Source: Galbula dea (Eukaryota; Chordata; Aves; Piciformes; Galbulidae). Taken from it: a DNA stretch of 64,000 nt. Where the stretch lies: NCBI GenBank assembly GCA_013399015.1, contig VWZX01001164.1:620001-684000 (forward strand). Direction: 5' to 3'. The position numbers and the translations under genes were made by a program. The notes beneath the pieces were generated by a model. The model worked only from the letters and a program-made list of their open reading frames with translations. It was not told the origin of the DNA and made no database searches. Positions 38,663 to 50,130 of the stretch are shown one piece after another (position 1 is the stretch's first letter; every line of letters starts with the position of its first letter).

Positions 38663-39608
38663 CTGTAGTTTGGGTTTGGGGATGATGTGCTTATGAAAGA
38701 ATCTGTACTAATAAAAATCTGAAGCCCTCTATTTGCCTGTATAATAAGACTACTAAGGAACTTCCAGTATATCTTTTTTCTTGCTCTTTTACAAGAACAC
38801 TCATTTTAGGTCTGGGTGTGAGTGCTTATATGTCTCTAGGGTGGCCATGCTGCAACAGTTGCCCTCAAACAGGACATTTGTTTGTCAATAAAGCTCGGTT
38901 TCTGAATTCTAACTGGTACCTATTCTATTTCAGAAATAATGAAGTTACTTCCTAGACTGGAGGCACTGACCTAGAAAGATAAACAGGGAGCACATGTTCA
39001 GTGCTTGTGAATAAAGGCTTGTGGTTTGCTTTGATAATTTTGGCCTTCATATAGAAGTAGTCACTTGTAGACAACTGGCAATTACTTTTGAGTCTGTGGG
39101 TAAAATCCATTAATATCCTCTAATTCAATGCAACCATCCAAATCAAACATTCTTCTGTTTTTAAAAACAGCCTACAGGTAATGGAAGCTTCAGAACATCC
39201 ATATGTATAGTGTTATGGTAGAAAAGTCTAAATTCTGTACTCAAAGATCTGGTAAAGTCCAAAGCTCATATTAATGCTACTTCAGGCTTCTAAGAGAATA
39301 TTTTGACTGTTTGCCATTGGCCCTGTTGCTTATGGAAAAATTAAGAGCTAAATTGCTGCCTTCTGGCTTTTAATTCATCTTTTTAGGGGAGGTCAAAACT
39401 TGGGCCAAAGAAAATGGGGGACCCACCCCTGTGCCTGTGCCTAATAACATTAGCAGACCTGTAAAGAGAACAGAAAAATACATCTATGAAGTCCTACAAA
39501 TATCCAGCCTGTCTAGGTTACTCTGGAAAACGGTGGTACTGGTGAGGAAGCTTTCTTTGTGTGCAAGTATTTCTGATTAATCTGATATGATAAATGTTAG
39601 GTTTCCCA

Positions 39609-39871
39609 GATCATAGAATGGCTCAGATTGGAAGGGACCTTAAAGATCATCTCGTTCCAAAACCCCTGCCATGGGCAGGGATGCCCCATGCACTAGACCA
39701 GGTCATCCAGGGCCACATCCAGCCTGGCCTTAAACACTGCCAGGGATGGGGCCTCCACAACCTCTCTGGGCAACCTGTCCCAGTGCCTCACCACCCTTTG
39801 GGTAAAGAACCCCCTTCTAATCTCCAGCCTAAATTTCTCCTCCTTCACAGCTCTCTTCATTCCTAATTTGA
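39609..39871 (-). mobile_element. CR1 LINE, 3' fragment with end of ORF2
   Basis: The plus strand starts GATCATAGAATGGCTCAGAT and continues through 'ggaagggaccttaaagatca', 'ccatgggcagggatgcc' and 'ggtcatccagggccacatcc' to the ORF2 C-terminus in reverse. On the minus strand the frame at 39693-39896 reads RLEIRRGFFTQRVVRHWDRL, PREVVEAPSLAVFKARLDVA, LDDLV, the CR1 ORF2 ending; the first residues of that frame, upstream of 39871, are flanking DNA. This copy is truncated about 60 codons from the ORF2 end and has no internal stops over that length. Confidence 0.93.
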
Positions 39872-42000
39872 AAGATTTTATGCTGTGAGACAACAAAAAT
39901 ATTGAGTATTGATTTCATGTGTTGTATCAAAAAATCTGACCATGTTTTAGTGAAAATGTATAACACTATTCTTTCATTAGTCTATACAAGTTTCATTAAT
40001 CCATATTCACAGGGTGTAAGAAATCTCATCAGTAAATTACCTTACAACTGGTAAATAGATATGTGGGGATCCTCAAATCTTTCTCCTTGAAGTGTCAGAG
40101 TCCTATAAAGTTAGCTCATAAGGTGCTTTCCATTGTGATCACTCTCATACAGACAGATCAAGCCATAAATTGACAAAGTCAGGCTGAGGAAATCAGTTTA
40201 ACATAGGGTAAGGAAGCTTTAAACATTTGTATTCTTCTCTCTGCTTTTAATTGTTTCTTTGTGCAGTCTGTTAATCTGTTTGTGTTGTTTATTATTTCTG
40301 AACCTTAATTTACTTAGCCTGTCTATAAACGTTGTCTCCTTTTTGTATTGCTGTGTCATATTTCTGAAGAGTCAGATCTCAGTGGTATGAGAGGAGGGAA
40401 TATGGAAGATCTGTTTTGTGTTTTTGCAGCCTTAAATGTTCCCCTGAATGACAAGGAAAACCACTAATAAAGATAAATTATATAACCTTCAGAAAACCTT
40501 TTGCTGAACAGTCTTGATTTCTGATTTGTACTAGTTTAAGTCATTCCATTTGCATACAAAAATAATCTCTCTTTTTCCCATCTGTTATATTATTGATTTA
40601 CATCTTTCAGGTAGTTATCTGCACTGATGCACACAAACATTCATAGTTTAACATTGTAGTTTTGAGCTGATTTCCTATGGTCTGTTGATCATAAACCATG
40701 GAAAATTTAGGATACATTTAATCTTCTTTTAAAAGTTTATTACAAACTTTGGAAACCAATTGTAGGTGGGGTTTACAACAATGGATGCCTTTGCATTCTT
40801 TTTTGATGCTCCATACTTTTGTGACACTTGATAAACATCACTCTGTAGGCCAATAAGTAGTCATTTTGAACTAGCCTAGGCTTGGTTTGCTTTGTTTGGA
40901 TAACTGAGTGTGTATAATCATGCACACAGGCATTCTGAGCCATAGCCTGCCAACTCAAATGACAATAATTGAAAATGCTTCTTCCTCATGGCTGGCTATA
41001 TCTTACCACAAGTGAAATCAGTAGGCAGTTTTAGCACACTCCTCCTAGTTGGCAAGTACCATCACAGGTATTACCTAGGGCCCTTCATGGTATCCTCAGC
41101 AGGTGAACCAAATATTCACCTGCAGTCTTTGGTATGGCCTTCAGAAGATGGTGACACATTGTCAGTAGACTGAGAGTTTCACCTGTAGCTCAAGCTAATA
41201 CAGCAAAGACAAAGCCCAGTGTGAGTTTGAATAGATGTTTGTCTCCAGTAAAAGGGAAAACTTGAAAAACTTGCTATGAGGCAATGCTCAGTATGAGACA
41301 CCAAGTCAGTACAGCTTTCTTGTCTGTTCATCTGTAAAAATAAGTGTTTTGTTGGTGAATAAAATAGCATGCTTCCCCTTAAATAGAGTACAGGACAATG
41401 AAATGCATCAGCCTCCCTTTCTAGATATGCAGTCCCTCTCACAGATCTCAGGAGCTGTGATCAAATAGTTCTGGACACCATTATATTAAGAGATAGTTGA
41501 CAATTTGGAAGGAGTGAAGAGAACACTTAAAAAAATTATCAAGAAGTTGGAATGATGAATGAGGAAAGAGTGAAAGAAATAGGAGTAGGTTGGCTAGCTA
41601 GGTAGGGAAGCTTCATGACAGTGACATCTATTAGACTGTAGACATGACTTTCAGTAATCAGGGAAGCTATGTCTTTAAAACTGTTGTCCATAACATTGGG
41701 CTAGTTCTGATCCTGGGTTGCTTGACAGCAGAATCACTCAGATGACTTAAAGCCAAACAGATCACCAGGAGCTGAAACTTTGTTCTACTAAATTGAACTG
41801 GTGAAGGCTTGAGGCCCTGTGGTCCTTTCCTAAATCTTTGCCTTTCCAGTTGGTACTTATAGTGAGAATGGGAGGAATACATGCTGTCATACCTTTATGA
41901 TGCAGAAAAAGGCAGAGGACTTTATTTCACTGTAGTAGTGTCATCGACAAATGAGGAGCTGCAGAAAAAAGTCTCTAAAAGAGTAGAGTTTCCCAATAAT
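39872..42000. other. Non-coding, no recognised element
   Basis: AT-rich, with no gene or transposon recognised. The short frames here (for example 40773-40958, 41179-41442) have no signature. Confidence 0.5.
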
Positions 42001-42062
42001 GGAAGGGAAGTAAGGAAGGAAACAAGGAAGAAAGGGAGGAAGGAAAAAAAGAAGGAAGGAAG
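42001..42062 (+). repeat. (GGAA)n-rich purine microsatellite
   Basis: The tract is GGAAGGGAAGTAAGGAAGGA followed by further GGAA, GAAA and GGGA units, almost pure purine for 62 bases. It explains the lysine/arginine/glutamate-rich end of the chance frame at 41881-42090. Confidence 0.93.
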
Positions 42063-45000
42063 TCAGTCTTTAGCTTGTGAACACAATTGAACAGCCCAGT
42101 ATTAAAGGACTGAAGGATTACCAATCCTATAGAGAGCTGACAGCATATTTTGTGTTTCTCTATCCCTTCAGAAGACTGTTTCTTGATCAGAAGCTCTTAA
42201 GTGTTTTAATAGCAAGGGAAACTGACGCTTGAAATTATAATACCAGTTTCTGTATGTTGTAGCAAGGCAGGGCAGGGGCTTAGATCTGAAGGGGGAACAT
42301 TCACATTTGATTCTGGAGGGTAAGAATGCTTTACAGTTCCCCTTTGGGAATGGTGAAAGCCCTATTAAAATGATTAATTTTAAATTTAGACTGAATGAAA
42401 TACTTTAGAATTTACTATGGGGAACAATCCAGGACTGGCAAAAGAATGAACATAATGACCTAATAATGTAAAGATTGTCTCTCTCTGTTTCCTGGAGATG
42501 TATGAAATGTCTGACTTTTTCAGGACTTGGTTCCAATGTGACCACCAAGAAAACAGAATGAGGAAAGATTTTTTATTCTTCGTGTGGGTATTATGTTCCC
42601 ACATTTCCTTGTAGCAGTCCTAATCTAAATGATCTGAAACCCTTAAGCACAAAACCTTTGGGTTTAGCTGGGGCAGGATGCAAACTGCTGAGCCCTGCTA
42701 AACATCCTCATAGCTGCAAAAGGCACAGGGTTCTTAAGCTTTTATTTGAATAGGCTGTAGCTATTATTAAAATAACCTTCAAGTGTTGACTCAAAATCCC
42801 TTCTCACTTTGCTAAAATTGTCCTGAAATTTCTGTCATTCTCACTAATACATTTAATTTTCCATCTCATGTGCTGTACTTAGCATTTCTACCTGCTATAT
42901 ATTAAAAACGTATTGGTGCAATTTTCCTAAAACAAACAAGTAAAGTGAAATTTTCCCTTTGATCATTTTCTCTGTTCTTATTAACAAGTACATTGTATTT
43001 AAAGCTGCCTCTTTTCTATTGTTGTTTAAATGACAAGTCCAGGTCAGGTGCTTTAAAACTTTGCAGTTACAAATGGAAAAGTCTTTAACTATTCATAATC
43101 ATCTTTGTTTAAATTGTCTTCACACATAGAAGCAAGGTAAGTGAGACACAGGAAACAGTGTCTTACTAAAAAGTCAGTGTTTTTGTGAAAGGACACATTC
43201 TTATCAAGAATCCCCTTCAGCATATGAAATATTTACTTGTTAGGCAGTATCAGGAATACCCATTTTCTGTAGTGCTGTACCAGCCCAACCCATCAATGTG
43301 CTGGTTAATTAAGTGTGACCTAAACCAACTTGACTTGAGCTCTGCATTAAATGCACAAAACCCATTTGAGCTGACCAGCAGCAGAAGTGGTACTCAGAGA
43401 AATTGAAAAGGATTTCTCCCAAATGCTTTCTACTTACTTACAGCACTCAAGTAATGGCTGAAGATTAGCATATGACATGACAGATTACATTAAGTCATGT
43501 CTTTCCAGTGCTTTATGACAGCACTATCACATTAGCTTCTTAGCACTGGCACATCGAGGCATGCAAATGTTTTCAGACCCTCTTATTCAAATCTACAAGC
43601 TGACATGGCAGCCTTGATATGATTATTAGTCATTTGAGAGACTTTAATTCACGTCATCAGATAACAGGTTCTGCTAAAAGGTTAGAGAAACTGTCTGCTT
43701 TTAATGAAGCCCTCAAAAAAGACCCTCAAAAACCTTGCTGCTCACAGGGAGCCTGATTTGACTTTATTGACAAGATCCCCCTAAGAATGAGCTTGAGTTG
43801 AATAAGTAAGCAGGCATCTAGACTGAAAAAACACTCCATTTAAAAATTAGACCGAACTAGGTTGAAGTCCTATCTTTCTGCCTCCCATTTTCTCTTTTCT
43901 GGCTTTATCCTAGCTTTAAAGACAAGGTGCTCTGTCTGGAAAATGTTTTCAGCATATGCTGTTGAGTGAGAAGAGGTGGGACAAGGACTGGTCTGCTATC
44001 TTAGTGGCAGACTTTCATTGTTATACACAGTGAGGGGTCACTGCATCTTACCATAAAGGGTTAACTGATGGTATCTTGTCACAAGGAGCTGTGTAGCACA
44101 GTTAAAAATTCTGTTTGCACTCTTTTAGTATGCATCTATTAACATGACTTTAGATACTATTTTATGTTAAATCATTGTGAATCTGCATTCCAGTGGAAAT
44201 ATGTTGTAAATTAGTCTCTCATAGATCAGTGGCAGTTGTCACAGGCTTTGGTCTGCTTCAGGTGAAGGAGGAATGAGTGAGGTGAAAGGTGATGTTCTCC
44301 TGGGCAGTTAGAAAGGGAAGAGGCCTTTTAAGTTAAAAGGTATCCTTGTTGCTACAGCAGTGATTTCTCTTTGCAGAAGGTGTGGGAATATGGTGCTGAT
44401 CTCATGCAGCATTTCTCCTGGGCCAAAGATACATGTCTTAAAATGGCAGAGAAATGAATCTGAGTTCTTAAAAACCTTTTGCCGTCAGTGTTGCAGTGGC
44501 CTTTGCATCAGTAGAGCCTTTGTCAACATAGTACTGTCCAGACTATACCAGAGTTCCAGAAAGGTACTGGTGTCTCTATACCTTAAGCTCATTGCAAGCT
44601 TTTGTAACCAGATCCCTTATCCTTTTCTAAGGAGCAGACTGGAGCTTGCTTGTATACTTTGTAAAGCACCTCATTTAGACATCACTTTGCTTGTGCTTCA
44701 GACTCTCTAGAGCCTTTCTTGGTTTGCCTCTCAGCAGCAAGTTAACTTGGAAAGTAGTGGAGATAGGAACTTGGTTTCACAGACAATGTAGTTAACCTAC
44801 TTAATGCAGTTAACTTTAACTTTTCCCCCAAGCCAATTAGGAGTGCCTACTGTAGGAATAGTACTTTGGCTACTAGGACATGCATAGTCTGACTTTGAGA
44901 CAAGCAATTGGCTGCAATCAAGTCGCCTTGGTGTAAAAGACCTGGTTTGTATCACCTTTCATGTTGCCTCTCAATGTCGCCTCTGTACACATGCTCCAGT

Positions 45001-47069
45001 AACTCTGGTTTTGTTCCTTCTGAATATAAATTTGCCAACTACAAAACAACTCTGTCCTCTATACCATCTCACTAAATCCTCTAGTCTTCATTTGCCTTTA
45101 CCACTCCTGCGGCTTTGGCCTCAGTGGCCCTCTCAGACCCTATCAACCTGCTCTGCTGCTTTTTCCATGTATTCCAGCTCTTGTCATATCTGTTGGTCCT
45201 CAGTTTGAACAGTCTGGCACAATCCCAAACCCACAAACAGCTCCATCTTGCTTTATGGACTGAATTCAGTAGCAGAGGGAGATAACAGGAAATGGCTTCT
45301 AAACTGGAGGTTCCAGTTGCTGTCCCTTCAGCTCCAGTCACAGGAGGGTTTAGTGTAGCTGCTGACTGTGTTAGGATATGTCTGACCTGCTTGCCTCTGT
45401 TTTGTAGATATATTCCTGATCCTCATTTGCCTTTTCTGAAACACATCAAGTAGAGGACTGGGATTAGAGAAACACAAATTATTTTAAAAGCCCTGCTGAG
45501 TCTCTGAAATTTTGCAGATAGTACAGTACTTGCAGTTATTTCAATCTTGTCGTTTAATACAAGCTAGAAAATCCATACCGCTTTTCTCCCCTCTGCTTAT
45601 TTCTTCTGTAAGGAATACATGTTAATCAATAAAGAATCTATCCCTCCACCCCCCTTTTCATTACTTCTAGACTCCTGCCATAGTCATATTCTCTTATACA
45701 CAGGTTGTGAACAATTCCACTCTTTCAAAATTATTTTAAATGTAATTTAGGCTAGAATGCTGGAGAGTGACAAATGCAGTGAGTTGAGAGGGTTTGTTCA
45801 CCAGAGGCTGCAATCTCTTGCGACAGCTAACTACAGCTCTAATCTTCATTTGCACTCTCCCAGTCCTGTAACAGATTGCATTTCTTTCACCCTTTCTCTC
45901 TCTCTGTTATTAATTCTTCACCTTTAAAAAGATTAATACCTTTCAAGAAATGGACTTGTGTGCTGATTCAACTATTCTGAGTGCTAATATATGGAGCCAA
46001 CACCACTGAGAACAGCAGTTTGATATCCACCACCTGATGGACCTTGATGTACAGCCACTGTTATCTCAAGTTTTCATGGTTTGTGAGGCTTAACACTTAC
46101 TGTACTTGTGTACAAAGGTGCTGCTAGTGGGAATGAAGCAATTGCTTTAGGAGTTAAGAGAACTACAGAATAGTTTTAGATTAATCCTACTTGCTAGTGA
46201 CATATTTCAATGTTGAAGGGCCGACCTCAGTACCTGGATTTCTTGTCAATGAAAAAAGCTTTCAGCGACCTATCTGGGAATCAACACAAATAAAAGTGTG
46301 ATAAAAGACAATGGCTGAGGTAAGTGGCAGAAATACCAGGAATCACTTATATTTGGCCTATACCAGAACAGGTGATGATGTTGACTACATAAGATATCAG
46401 CTCCTTCATATTACATTATGCTGTTGGTGATATGGAAGTATTTCAAGTGATCTGTCACTGAAGTCAACTAAGTATGAATTTGGTAAAAAATCATCATCTT
46501 TAAAATCTGGTATGCAAATATCATTTAGCATTCTAGCAGTCATGGAAGTAATAATTCTCACTAGTACTGATACATAAATTTGTATAAAATAATGTTTTTG
46601 TTAAAAAAAAAAAGCTTTGTGCTGCTGTTATACTCATTTTCATGCCTTGGCTAGTCTTGTGTTCTTCAGGCATTTTATTTTTTAATTATGTAATAATTCT
46701 AGAAGTTTAAAAGTTATGCAACTAAAATTTGAAATGAGCAGCTGGTAATTCAGGACAAAGCTTACTAGCACAGGGCTGCTCCAGGAGCATTTTAAAGAAT
46801 ATGAAAAGAACCAAACTAATGCAACTTCTGAGCATCTCTTTTCTCCTTTGGGGTCTTTCATCTCTTCACAATCCTGGACTGCCTTACACAGGCGTGTTTC
46901 TTTCAGTCTAATTGTCTTTCATACATCAGTTGTGAGGCCTTATCTGAATTAGGACAGAAGAGTTTCATCCCACCTATCTGGTGGGATGAACAGATGAATT
47001 TTAACTAGCTGACCTTGATACAATGTGTATTTCTATACCACCCAATTCCATGTTATGTAGTTACCTGAG
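42063..47069. other. Gene-free stretch, no recognised element
   Basis: About 5 kb of AT-rich DNA. The frame at 44360-44710 begins close to a good acceptor (GATTTCTCTTTGCAG, ending 44375), but its translation matches nothing I know and no donor or partner exon is evident. A perfect hairpin at 46964-46990 is listed separately. Confidence 0.5.
46964..46990. repeat. Perfect 11-bp inverted repeat
   Basis: TTCATCCCACC (46964-46974) and GGTGGGATGAA (46980-46990) are exact reverse complements with a 5-base TATCT loop. The arm contains six G/C pairs. Its significance is unknown. Confidence 0.9.
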
Positions 47070-47098
47070 CTTTAAACAAACTTTAAACAAACTTTAAA
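47070..47098. repeat. 11-bp tandem repeat, 2.6 copies
   Basis: CTTTAAACAAA is repeated exactly at 47070-47080 and 47081-47091, followed by a partial third copy. Confidence 0.9.
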
Positions 47099-47989
47099 AC
47101 AGTATCTGACAGTGCTGGACAATTGTGACAATTATATATTTCTGACACTGCCTCAGATGTCCCAAGGAACATTGCATTCAGAAGTACAAACATGCTACAT
47201 ACTTCGTCAGACTTATTCTAAACATTAATTAGCTGGTGGATGTGGTGCCTAAAGTGCCCTTTAACTGTCCCTTTAAAATATGTATTTAAATCCTAGGCTG
47301 TATAGGATTGAATTTGATTTAGCACTTGGTCTTAAACCACAGTTCAGTTTTAAAGTGTACCAGTAATTGGGTTTTCCTCACAGTGACAGAGAATGAAGTT
47401 GCTTTGACAAATACTGTGGGCATTATATTTTTATAGCATGAAACCTTACCCTGTTGTCACGGAATTCAAGTGTATCCATTGATTTTACTGAAGAGTAGAA
47501 GCAGTCCCACAACTAGCAGGGCTTTAAGACACAGCCTAGCAGAAATAATTCCTTGGCCAGGTGGCATTGTCCAAAATACTCTTGGCTAAAGAAGCTGATT
47601 TAGAAAGCAGTTCAACACTTTTTCTTGGTGATGTAGTATGGCATATTTGATAAATGTGTGTGCTATTAGATGAAGCTTATATGACCCAGCATTGAAATTA
47701 GCTATAGACCTTAGAAATAAACCAATATTGATACATCTCTAGAGAGAAAATACTGTCATATTAATGGTTGACATTCATCTTTTGCATTTCTGTGAATATA
47801 TTAGTGCGTGCATATATGCCCTTACACTGTGCATAATCACAGCCCTGCACATGCTATACTTCCAGTCTGTTGGGAAGATATCATCCTAAGGTCAGTAGAG
47901 GGGGTACTTACCTTTAGAAGGCACTTGTCCATGCCTATACTTTATGTCTTCTAGTATCTCTTGAAAGCTCTCGTCTTCAACACTTACCA
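47099..47989. other. Non-coding, no recognised element
   Basis: AT-rich. No gene or repeat was identified before the ERVL-like LTR. Confidence 0.5.
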
Positions 47990-48370
47990 TGCTGCCTGTG
48001 CAAAAAAAATTACTCTGTGATGGTAGGAACTATGTCGTGCACTACATGGGTTCTTATACAGAAACACGGCAGGGTAGAAAGTTCATGGAAGGCAGTCAGC
48101 CCTGGTATGTAGGATATGCTGTCTTTTGCTTTTACTTGGCATCTTGGTGATGGTGGCATAGTTGCCATCAGGAGGGCAGATTTGATACTGGTTTTGTATA
48201 TATTTTGGTTTATTGTTATTATTTTCTTTAAAGTAGTTTTAGTTTTCTTTTCCACTCTATAAGTCTCTCTCCTTTATTCCCTTTCTCTTCCCCTTTGGGA
48301 AGGTTGAGGGGTTAATAAGGAGTGTCTGCCACATGTTTAGGGCCAGCCCAGCCCTAACTCTTGAGGCACA
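47990..48370 (-). mobile_element. ERVL-like LTR fragment
   Basis: Read on the minus strand, the element begins TGTGCCTCAAGAGTTAGGGC (edge at 48370). It passes a 'gggctgggctggccctaaac' block, a purine-rich 'cccaaaggggaagagaaagg' block and 'gagagacttatagagtgg', and then reaches an A/AAT-rich stretch of AATAATAACAATAAACC and ATATATACAAAACCAG (plus-strand 48188-48240). That succession is characteristic of LTRs of avian ERVL-type endogenous retroviruses as I remember them. No internal genes are seen next to it, and I could not find the far end or a target-site duplication; the lower boundary is a guess. The frame at 48010-48255 is not thought to be a gene. Confidence 0.5.
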
Positions 48371-49280
48371 ATGTATTGGTGAAATTGTAAGGAGACACTC
48401 ACTGTAACCCTTGGGAGGGGAAGAATAAATAAGAGTTAATCCTCTGCTACTCAGTTACACAACAGCAGTGATAACAGACCAAAACAGCATCCGGTCAGGT
48501 AGGTGCACCTCTCGATTAGATGGAGTCATCCAAAGGAAACATGGGTCCCTGTTCACTTACTTAAGACAGAAGGTGCTTCCCATGACTTTCAGTTATAGAT
48601 TCTTCTTATATTTGTACGCCCAGGGAAGGACAGATATTAGAGAAGCAAACTCACAGGGAGCTAGCAAAGGGCTATAATCTGGGCTGTAAAGAAAAAGTGC
48701 TGTAGAAGAGAAGGGGAAGGACTTCCTGCTAGGAAAGACTGAAATAACCAAAATACACCACTAAACACAAATTAGAGACCACAGCAGAAGGGAACCCCTT
48801 CCCATTTTAGCAGTTCCCAAGGGTTTGCTAGTAGTTCATTCACTTCATGATAAAATCAGGAGATTTAAGGTAACACGCTTTACAATGCTGGTTAAAACTT
48901 GGGGTGGGGTGGGGGCCGTGGGCAAATGGCCTCTGTCACAGCATGTTGCCAGCTGAAAGAAACAAGTGCAAGAGGGAGATGGGAATTGCACCTCCTTGGA
49001 GAGGAGAATCTCAAGGGTGTTGCAGATACCAGGTCTGAGTCAAGAAGGACCATGGAGAGACAAAAAGAGGGATTTTGTGATAGCTATGAACCAGGTGCTC
49101 CGGGAGGATGAAAGTCTGAAGGACGTGCTGATGTTTACAAGGGCTGGCTAGAGGACACAGTCAGTCAGCATAGCTGATGGTAGATGCCTACCGAGATAAA
49201 AAGTATGGAGAAAAACAGATAAAAAGCATATTTTAAATCTGCTGTGTAACAGTTAACACGTTTTAATGCCTGTTTTTTAG
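48371..49280. other. Non-coding, unassigned
   Basis: Slightly less AT-rich than its neighbours, with a G-rich tract GGGGTGGGGTGGGGGC at 48901-48916. Two overlapping plus-strand frames (48899-49111 and 48966-49151) have no recognisable domain. It might include further decayed retroviral sequence, but I cannot show that. Confidence 0.4.
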
Positions 49281-49547
49281 CCACAGGCAGACTTTAAACT
49301 GAGCTGGTTCTTACTGGGTTTTGTCATTTTTTGCATCATCGTAAGAAGTTTGCATTGGCACCCTCTAAATTGTAGACGGATTCTGGATAAACAAAATGCT
49401 TCTGTTTCTAAGCCTGCTAAACCCTGTAACTTCATAAATATTAACATTCATCTTGCTGCTTCTCCTTCTGCTCCCACTTGTATATGTGTAACCGCCACAG
49501 ACTCACCAAAATATACTACCTCAAAAAGTGATTCAGCCCAATAATTG
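49281..49547 (+). CDS. Candidate terminal exon: membrane anchor plus tail
   Basis: A strong acceptor (AATGCCTGTTTTTTAG, ending 49280; its TAG is also the in-frame stop that would close the frame) is followed by 88 sense codons and TAA at 49545-49547. The translation opens with PQADFKLS, then a likely single transmembrane segment, WFLLGFVIFCIIV, then the basic stop-transfer-like RSLHWHPLNCRR. A hydrophilic, Ser/Thr/Pro-rich tail follows and ends YTTSKSDSAQ. This is the layout of the last exon of a type I membrane protein. Codon choice in the tail (GCT, TCT, CCT, ACC) looks coding, but I do not recognise the protein, and no upstream exon was identified. T-rich DNA readily gives hydrophobic runs, so chance or a pseudogene remains possible. 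Confidence 0.33.
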
Positions 49548-49858
49548 TGCCCTGAGGCACATAGCTGAACATTCACATCAAAAATGAACAATTCTAGTGA
49601 GCTGGTGTGTATCATATATAATCAATCCTCTTCAGAAGACTTAACAAACTTAGAGCAAAATGTTGCCCTGCGTTGTTGAAACTCAGTGTGTGTTTATAAA
49701 ACCGAGTAATGGTCCTTTAATGTAGTCACTGGAAAAGATGACAAAATTTTTGAGGAAAAGTAGTTGCATGCAAATGAAAACAGTTTTGAAGTTTTTAAAA
49801 ACCTGTAAATTATTCAACCCAATCCAATCATAAGTATGTACAATTGTGTGAGTGACAT
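49548..49858. other. Non-coding, no recognised element
   Basis: AT-rich. If the preceding exon is real this would be its 3' UTR; I see no clear AATAAA soon after the stop. Confidence 0.45.
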
Positions 49859-50130
49859 ATAGAATTGCCAGAGTTGGAAATGACCTTAGAGGTCATCTAG
49901 TTCCAACTCCTCTGCCTGGCAGGGACACCTCCCACTAGATGAGGTTGCCCAGAGCCCCATCCAGCCTGGCCTTAAAAACTTCAGGGAAGGGGCTTCCTCC
50001 ACCACTCTGGGGCAACCTGTTTCAGTGTCCCACCACCCAAACAGTGAAGTACTTCCTCCTAATATACAATCTAAATCTACCCTCCTCTAGTTTACATCCA
50101 TTCCCCTTAGTCCTATCGCTACCTGACAAT
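49859..50130 (-). mobile_element. CR1 LINE, 3' fragment, moderately diverged
   Basis: The plus strand reads 'atagaattgccagagttgg', TAGAGGTCATCTAGTTCCAA, CTGGCAGGGACACCTCCCAC, 'gagccccatccagcctggcc', 'ggcaacctgtttcagtgtcc', 'accacccaaacagtgaagta' and 'ttccccttagtcctatcgct'. This is the reverse complement of a CR1 3' UTR and the end of ORF2, extending to the 'tgtcctatc' block. The terminal octamers are decayed and the ORF2 part is not open, so this copy is older than those at 21.2 and 39.6 kb. Confidence 0.92.

Larger units (their letters stand above)
32798..39608. other. Gene-free stretch, minor repeats only
   Basis: AT-rich. It contains the 25-bp duplication and AT-rich tract listed separately. 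Open frames at 33016-33291, 34762-35061, 35259-35600, 35449-35724 and 36501-36794 (all minus) show no family motif. Confidence 0.5.

Noticed and set aside
44360..44710. 116-codon plus-strand frame near a TTTGCAG acceptor
   Set aside because: I considered a cysteine-rich receptor exon, but the cysteine spacing fits no repeat I know, and no donor or neighbouring exon is evident.
46265..46318. CTTTCAG ... GCTGAG|GTAAGT exon-like 54-nt segment
   Set aside because: The acceptor has a poor A-rich upstream tract, all frames contain stops, and there is no CpG or other support.
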